In this document: positions 57,980 through 64,000 of the stretch, piece by piece | Layout: the number at the start of each line of letters is the position of its first letter | Numbering within the stretch: position 1 is the stretch's first letter | From: Amblyomma americanum | Taxonomy: Eukaryota; Arthropoda; Arachnida; Ixodida; Ixodidae | DNA: 64,000 nucleotides | Direction of reading: 5' to 3' | Assembly (NCBI RefSeq): GCF_052857255.1 | Contig: NC_135504.1 | Span: forward strand, 133,412,929 to 133,476,928 | Translations under genes and position numbers: made by a program | Notes under the pieces: generated by a model | Told to the model about the DNA's origin: nothing | Databases searched by the model: none | What the model saw: the letters and a program-made list of their open reading frames with translations, nothing else

Positions 57980-59984
57980 GCGTCCCGAGTGCTGACGGTG
58001 ATTTTTGAAAGCCGGCGGTTTTAAAGCTCGCTGCCACGGCACATCACACGCGCCCGTATTAGCGTTCCACCTCTAACGGAAGCGTGGCGTGCGTCCGCTT
58101 TTCTGACGGTGAGTTTTGAAAGCCGGCGGTTTTTAACGCTCGCTACCACCGCACATCACAGGTGCCTCTATTAGCGCTCCACCTCTAACGAAAGCGTCAC
58201 GTGCGTCCGGAGTGCTGACGGTAATTTTTGAAAGCCGGCGGTTTTAAAGCTCGCTACAACGGCACATCACACGCGCCCCTATTAGCGTTCCAGCTCTAAC
58301 GGAAGCGTCGCGTGCGTCCGGAGTGCTGACGGTGATTTTTGAAAGCAGGCGGTTTAAAGCTGGCTACCACGGAATATCACACGCGCCCCTATCAGCGTTC
58401 CACCCCAAACGAAAGCGTGGCGTGCGTCCGGAGTGCTGACGGTGAATTTTGAAAACCGGCGGTTTCTAAAGCTCGTTTCCAGCAAACATCACAGGTGCCC
58501 CTATTAGCGCTCCACCTCTAACGAAAGCGTCACGTGCGTGCAGAGTGCTGACAGTGATTTTTGAAAGCCGGCGGATTTAAAGCTCGCTACCACGGCACAT
58601 CACACGCGCCCCTATTGGCGTTCCACCTCTAACGGAAGCGTGGCGTGCGTCCGGTGTTCTGACGGTGAATTTTGAAAGCCGGCGGTTTTTGAAGCTCGCT
58701 ACCACCGCACATCACAGGTGCCCCTATTAGCGCTCCACCTCTATCGAAAGCGTCACGTGCGTCCGGAGTGCTGACGGTGAATTTTGAAAGCCGGCGGTTT
58801 TTAAAGCTCGCTACCACCGCACATCACAGGTGCCCCTATTAGAACTCACACCTCTAACGAAAGCGTCACGTGCGTCCGGAGTCTGACGGTGTTTTTTGAA
58901 AGCCGGCGGTTTTAAAGCTCGCTACCACGGCACATCACACTCGCCCCTATTAGCTTTCAACCTCTAACGGAAGCGTGGCGTGCGTCCGCTGTTCTGACGG
59001 TGAATTTTGAAAGACGGCGGTTTTAAAGCTCGCTACCACCACACATCACAGGTGCCCCTATTAGCGCTCCACCTCTAACTAAAGCGTCACGTGCGTCCGC
59101 AGTGCTGACGGTGATTTTTGAAAGCTGGCGGTTTTAAAGCTCGCTACCACGGCACATCACACGCGCCCCTATTAGCGTTCCACCTCTAACGGAAGCGTCG
59201 CGTGCGTCTGGTGTTCTGAGGGTGAATTTTGAAAGCCGGCGGTTTTTAAAGCTCGCAACCACCGCACATCACAGGTGCCCCTATTAGCGCTCCACGTCTA
59301 ACGAAAGCGTCACGTGCGTCCGGAATGCTGACGGCGATATTTGAAAGCCGCCGGTATTAGAGCTCGCTACCACGGCACATCACACGCGCCCCTATTATCG
59401 TTCCACCTCTAACAGAAGCGTGGCGTGCGTCCGGTGTTCTGACGGTGAATTTTGAAAGCCGGCGGATTTTAAAGCTCGCTACCAGCGCACATCACAGGTG
59501 CCCCTATTAGCGCTCCACCTCTAACGAAAGCGTGACGTGCGTCCGGAGTGCTGACGGTGATTTTTTAAAGCCGGCGGTTTTAAATCTCGCTGCCACGGCA
59601 CATCACACGCGCCCCTATTAGCGTTCCAGCTCTAACGGAAGCGTGGCGTGCTTCCGCTGTTCTGACGGTGAATTTTGAAAGTCGGCGGTTTTTAAAGCTC
59701 GCTACCAACGCACATCACAGGTGCCCCTATTAGCGCTACACCTCTAACGAAAGCGTCACGTGCGCCCGGAGTGCTGACGGTGATTTTTGAAAGCCGGCGG
59801 TTTTAAAGCTCGCTGCCACGGCACATCACACGCGCCCCTATTAGCGTTCCACCTCAAATGAAAGCGTGGCGTGCGTCCGGAGTGCTGACGGTGAATTTTG
59901 AAAGCCGGCGGTTTTTAAAACTCGCTACCACCGCACATCAGAGGTGCCCCTATTAGCGCTCCACCTCTAACGAAAGCGTCACGT
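57980..59984. repeat. 2005-bp tandem duplication, copy 1
   Basis: Eighteen monomers repeated at an offset of 2005 bp. Shared marks include CCTATTGGCG at 58611 and 60616, CGTCCCGAGTGC near 57983 and 59988, and GAAAGCCGCCGGTATT near 59342 and 61347. There are few base differences. Confidence 0.85.
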
Positions 59985-61989
59985 GCGTCCCGAGTGCTGA
60001 CGGTGATTTTTGTAAGCCGGCGGTTTTAAAGCTCGCTGCCACGGCACATCACACGCGCCCGTATTAGCGTTCCACCTCTAACGGAAGCGTGGCGTGCGTC
60101 CGCTTTTCTGACGGTGAGTTTTGAAAGCCGGCGGTTTTTAACGCTCGCTACCACCGCACATCACAGGTGCCTCTATTAGCGCTCCACCTCTAACGAAAGC
60201 GTCACGTGCGTCCGGAGTGCTGACGGTAATTTTTGAAAGCCGGCGGTTTTAAAGCTCGCTACAACGGCACATCACACGCGCCCCTATTAGCGTTCCAGCT
60301 CTAACGGAAGCGTCGCGTGCGTCCGGAGTGCTGACGGTGATTTTTGAAAGCAGGCGGTTTAAAGCTGGCTACCACGGAATATCACACGCGCCCCTATCAG
60401 CGTTCCACCCCAAACGAAAGCGTGGCGTGCGTCCGGAGTGCTGACGGTGAATTTTGAAAACCGGCGGTTTCTAAAGCTCGTTTCCAGCAAACATCACAGG
60501 TGCCCCTATTAGCGCTCCACCTCTAACGAAAGCGTCACGTGCGTGCAGAGTGCTGACAGTGATTTTTGAAAGCCGGCGGATATAAAGCTCGCTACCACGG
60601 CACATCACACGCGCCCCTATTGGCGTTCCACCTCTAACGGAAGCGTGGCGTGCGTCCGGTGTTCTGACGGTGAATTTTGAAAGCCGGCGGTTTTTGAAGC
60701 TCGCTACCACCGCACATCACAGGTGCCCCTATTAGCGCTCCACCTCTATCGAAAGCGTCACGTGCGTCCGGAGTGCTGACGGTGAATTTTGAAAGCCGGC
60801 GGTTTTTAAAGCTCGCTACCACCGCACATCACAGGTGCCCCTATTAGAACTCACACCTCTAACGAAAGCGTCACGTGCGTCCGGAGTCTGACGGTGTTTT
60901 TTGAAAGCCGGCGGTTTTAAAGCTCGCTACCACGGCACATCACACTCGCCCCTATTAGCTTTCAACCTCTAACGGAAGCGTGGCGTGCGTCCGCTGTTCT
61001 GACGGTGAATTTTGAAAGACGGCGGTTTTAAAGCTCGCTACCACCACACATCACAGGTGCCCCTATTAGCGCTCCACCTCTAACTAAAGCGTCACGTGCG
61101 TCCGCAGTGCTGACGTTGATTTTTGAAAGCTGGCGGTTTTAAAGCTCGCTACCACGGCACATCACACGCGCCCCTATTAGCGTTCCACCTCTAACGGAAG
61201 CGTCGCGTGCGTCTGGTGTTCTGAGGGTGAATTTTGAAAGCCGGCGGTTTTTAAAGCTCGCAACCACCGCACATCACAGGTGCCCCTATTAGCGCTCCAC
61301 GTCTAACGAAAGCGTCACGTGCGTCCGGAATGCTGACGGCGATATTTGAAAGCCGCCGGTATTAAAGCTCGCTACCACGGCACATCACACGCGCCCCTAT
61401 TATCGTTCCACCTCTAACAGAAGCGTGGCGTGCGTCCGGTGTTCTGACGGTGAATTTTGAAAGCCGGCGGATTTTAAAGCTCGCTACCAGCGCACATCAC
61501 AGGTGCCCCTATTAGCGCTCCACCTCTAACGAAAGCGTGACGTGCGTCCGGAGTGCTGACGGTGATTTTTTAAAGCCGGCGGTTTTAAATCTCGCTGCCA
61601 CGGCACATCACACGCGCCCCTATTAGCGTTCCAGCTCTAACGGAAGCGTGGCGTGCGTCCGCTGTTCTGACGGTGAATTTTGAAAGTCGGCGGTTTTTAA
61701 AGCTCGCTACCAACGCACATCACAGGTGCCCCTATTAGCGCTCCACCTCTAACGAAAGCGTCACGTGCGCCCGGAGTGCTGACGGTGATTTTTGAAAGCC
61801 GGCGGTTTTAAAGCTCGCGGCCACGGCACATCACACGCGCCCCTATTAGCGTTCCACCTCAAATGAAAGCGTGGCGTGCGTCCGGAGTGCTGACGGTGAA
61901 TTTTGAAAGCCGGCGGTTTTTAAAACTCGCTACCACCGCACATCAGAGGTGCCCCTATTAGCGCTCCACCTCTAACGAAAGCGTCACGT
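59985..61989. repeat. 2005-bp tandem duplication, copy 2
   Basis: Second copy of the 18-monomer unit. Beyond about 62.1 kb it drifts from the pattern (GCTCTTCTG where the other copy has GCTTTTCTG), which marks the end of the homologous unit. Confidence 0.84.
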
Positions 61990-64000
61990 GCGTCCCGAGT
62001 GCTGACGGTGATTTTTGAAAGCCGGCGGTTTTAAAGCTCGCTGCCACGGCACATCACACGCGCCCGTATTAGCGTTCCACCTCTAACGGAAGCGTGGCGT
62101 GCGTCCGCTCTTCTGACGGTGAGTTTTGAAAGCCGGCGGTTTTTAACGCTCGTTACCACCGCACATCACAGGTGCCTCTATTAGCGCTCCACCTCTAACG
62201 AAAGCGTCACGTGCGTCCGGAGTGCTGACGGTAATTTTTGAAAGCCGACGGTTTTAAAGCTCGCTGCCACGGCACATCACACGCGCCCCTATTAGCGTTC
62301 CACCTCTAACGGAAGCGTGGCGTGCGTCCGCTGTTCTGACGGTGAATTTTGAAAGCCGGCGGTTTTTAAAGCTCGCTACCACCGCACATCACAGGTGCGC
62401 CTATTAGCGCTCCACCTCTAACTAAAGCGTCACGTGAGTCCGGAGTGCTGACGGTGATTTTTGAAAGCTGGCGGTTTTAAAGCTCGCTACCACGGCACAT
62501 CACACGCGTCCCTATTAGCGTTCCACCTCTAACGGAAGCGTCGCGTGCGTCTGGTGTTCTGAGGGTGAATTTTGAAAGCCGGCGGGTTTTTAAGCTCGCT
62601 ACCACCGCACATCACAGGTGCCCCTATTAGCGCTCCACGTCTAACGAAAGCGTCACGTGCCTCCGGAGTGCTGACGGCGATTTTTGAAAGCCGGCGGTTT
62701 TAAAGCTCGCTGCCACGGCACATCACACGGGCCCCTATTAGCGTTCCACCTCTAACGGAAGCATGGCGTGCGTCCGTTGTTCTGACGGTGAATTTTGAAA
62801 GCCGGCGGTTTTTAAAGCTCGCTACCACCGCACATCACAGGTGTGCCTATTAGCGCTCCACCTCTTACTAAAGCTTCACGTGCGTCCGGAGTGCTGACGG
62901 TGATTTTTGAAATCCGGCGGTTTTAAAGCTCGCTACCACGGCACATGACACGCGCCCCTATCAGCGTTCCACCTCAAATGAAAGCGTGGCGTGCGTCCGG
63001 AGTGCTGACGGTGAATTTTGAAAGCCGGCGGTTTTTAAAACTCGCTACCACCGCACATCAGAGGTGCCCCTATTAGCGCTCCACCTCTAAGGAAAGCGTC
63101 ACGTGCGTCCGGAGTGCTGACGGTGATTTTTGAAAGCCGGCGGTTTTAAAGCTCGCTACCACGGCACATCACACGCGCCCCTATTAGCGTTCCACCTCTA
63201 ACGTAAGCGTCGCGTGCGTCCGGATTGCTGACGGTGATTTTTGAAAGCCGGCGGTTTTAAAGCTCGCTACCACGGTACATCACACGTGCCCCTATTATCG
63301 TTCCACCTCTAACAGAAGCGTGGCGTGCGTCCGGTGTTCTGACGGTGAATTTTGAAAGCCGGCGGATTTTAAAGCTCGCTACCAGCGCACATCACAGGTG
63401 CCCCTATTAGCGCTCCACCTCTAACGAAAGCGTCACGTGCGTCCGGAGTGCTGACGGTGATTTTTCAAAGCCGGCGGTTTTAAAGCTCGCTGCCACGGCA
63501 CATCACACGCGCCCCTGTTAGCGTTCCACCTCTAACGGAAGCGTGGCGTGCGTCCGCTGTTCTGACGGTGAATTTTGAAAGTCGGCGGTTTTTAAAGCTC
63601 GCTACCACCGCACATCACAGGTGCCCCTATTAGCGCTCCACCTCTAACGAAAGCGTCACTTGCGTCCGGAGTGCTGACGGTGATTTTGAAAGCCGGCTGG
63701 TTTTAAAGCTCGCTACCACGGCACATCACACGTGCCCCTATTATCGTTCCACCTCTAACAGAAGCGTGGCGTGCGTCCGGTGTTCTGACGGTGAATTTTG
63801 AAAGCCGGCGGATTTTAAAGCTCGCTACCAGCGCACATCACAGGTGCCCCTATTAGCGCTCCACCTCTAACGAAAGGGTCACGTGCGTCCGGAGTGCTGA
63901 CGGTGATTTTTGAAAGCTGGCGGTTTTAAATCTTGCTGCCACGGCACATCACACGGGCCCCTATTAGCGTTCCAGCTCTAACGGAAGCGTGGCGTGCGTC

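Larger units (their letters stand above)
51182..64000. repeat. Satellite array, block IV
   Basis: About 115 A/B monomers running to the window end. Marker monomers repeat within the block: CTAAGGAAAGCG at 51391, 54843 and 63087 (spacings 3452 and 8244 bp, about 31 and 74 monomers), and CACTTGCGTCC with a shortened GATTTTGAAAG near 51962, 55414 and 63658. A 2005-bp tandem duplication is listed separately. Several monomer strings match block III (for example 53.3-54.6 kb with 44.9-46.1 kb), so the same family of higher-order units continues past the Gypsy insertion. No gene is seen. Confidence 0.96.

Overview
The window looks like eukaryotic heterochromatin. About 82% of it (roughly 52.6 kb, near 470 monomers by length) is one tandem satellite with a monomer of about 111 bp. 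It is interrupted three times, by two copies of one non-LTR retrotransposon (+ strand) and by one Ty3/Gypsy LTR retrotransposon (- strand). I found no host gene, rRNA, CRISPR array or prokaryotic operon. An arthropod, possibly a tick or other chelicerate, is my inference from the style of the SAP-like Gag and of the RTE-type endonuclease-RT. The sequence itself does not prove this.

Layout: 1-6060 satellite block I; 6061-9260 RTE-like LINE copy 1 (ORF broken by one nonsense codon and one frameshift); 9261-11828 satellite block II; 11829-15029 LINE copy 2 (ORF intact, about 979 aa from the first in-frame ATG); 15030-46171 satellite block III; 46172-51181 Gypsy element (two near-identical LTRs, one gag-pol ORF of 1039 aa that ends after RNase H with no integrase); 51182-64000 satellite block IV.

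The satellite is organised as a dimer of a 111-bp type A and a 112-bp type B monomer (223 bp), with some A-only stretches. Above this lies a nested hierarchy of tandem duplications, all close to whole numbers of monomers: about 223, 779, 891, 2005, 3235, 4122 and 10134 bp. Both LINE copies have the same flanking monomers and the same 11-bp target-site duplication, and they differ at only about six positions. One insertion was therefore copied by expansion of the satellite, not by a second transposition.

The most interesting object is the LINE. Its 5' end, inside the target-site duplication, is a tRNA-like head with exact RNA polymerase III A-box and B-box consensus sequences, followed by an A-run. 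By eye, the whole 3.2-kb sense strand has no run of four T's, the usual Pol III stop. The first T5 lies about 80 bp beyond the element, in the first downstream satellite monomer. A Pol III-transcribed LINE, or a trapped SINE-LINE chimera, is a testable idea.
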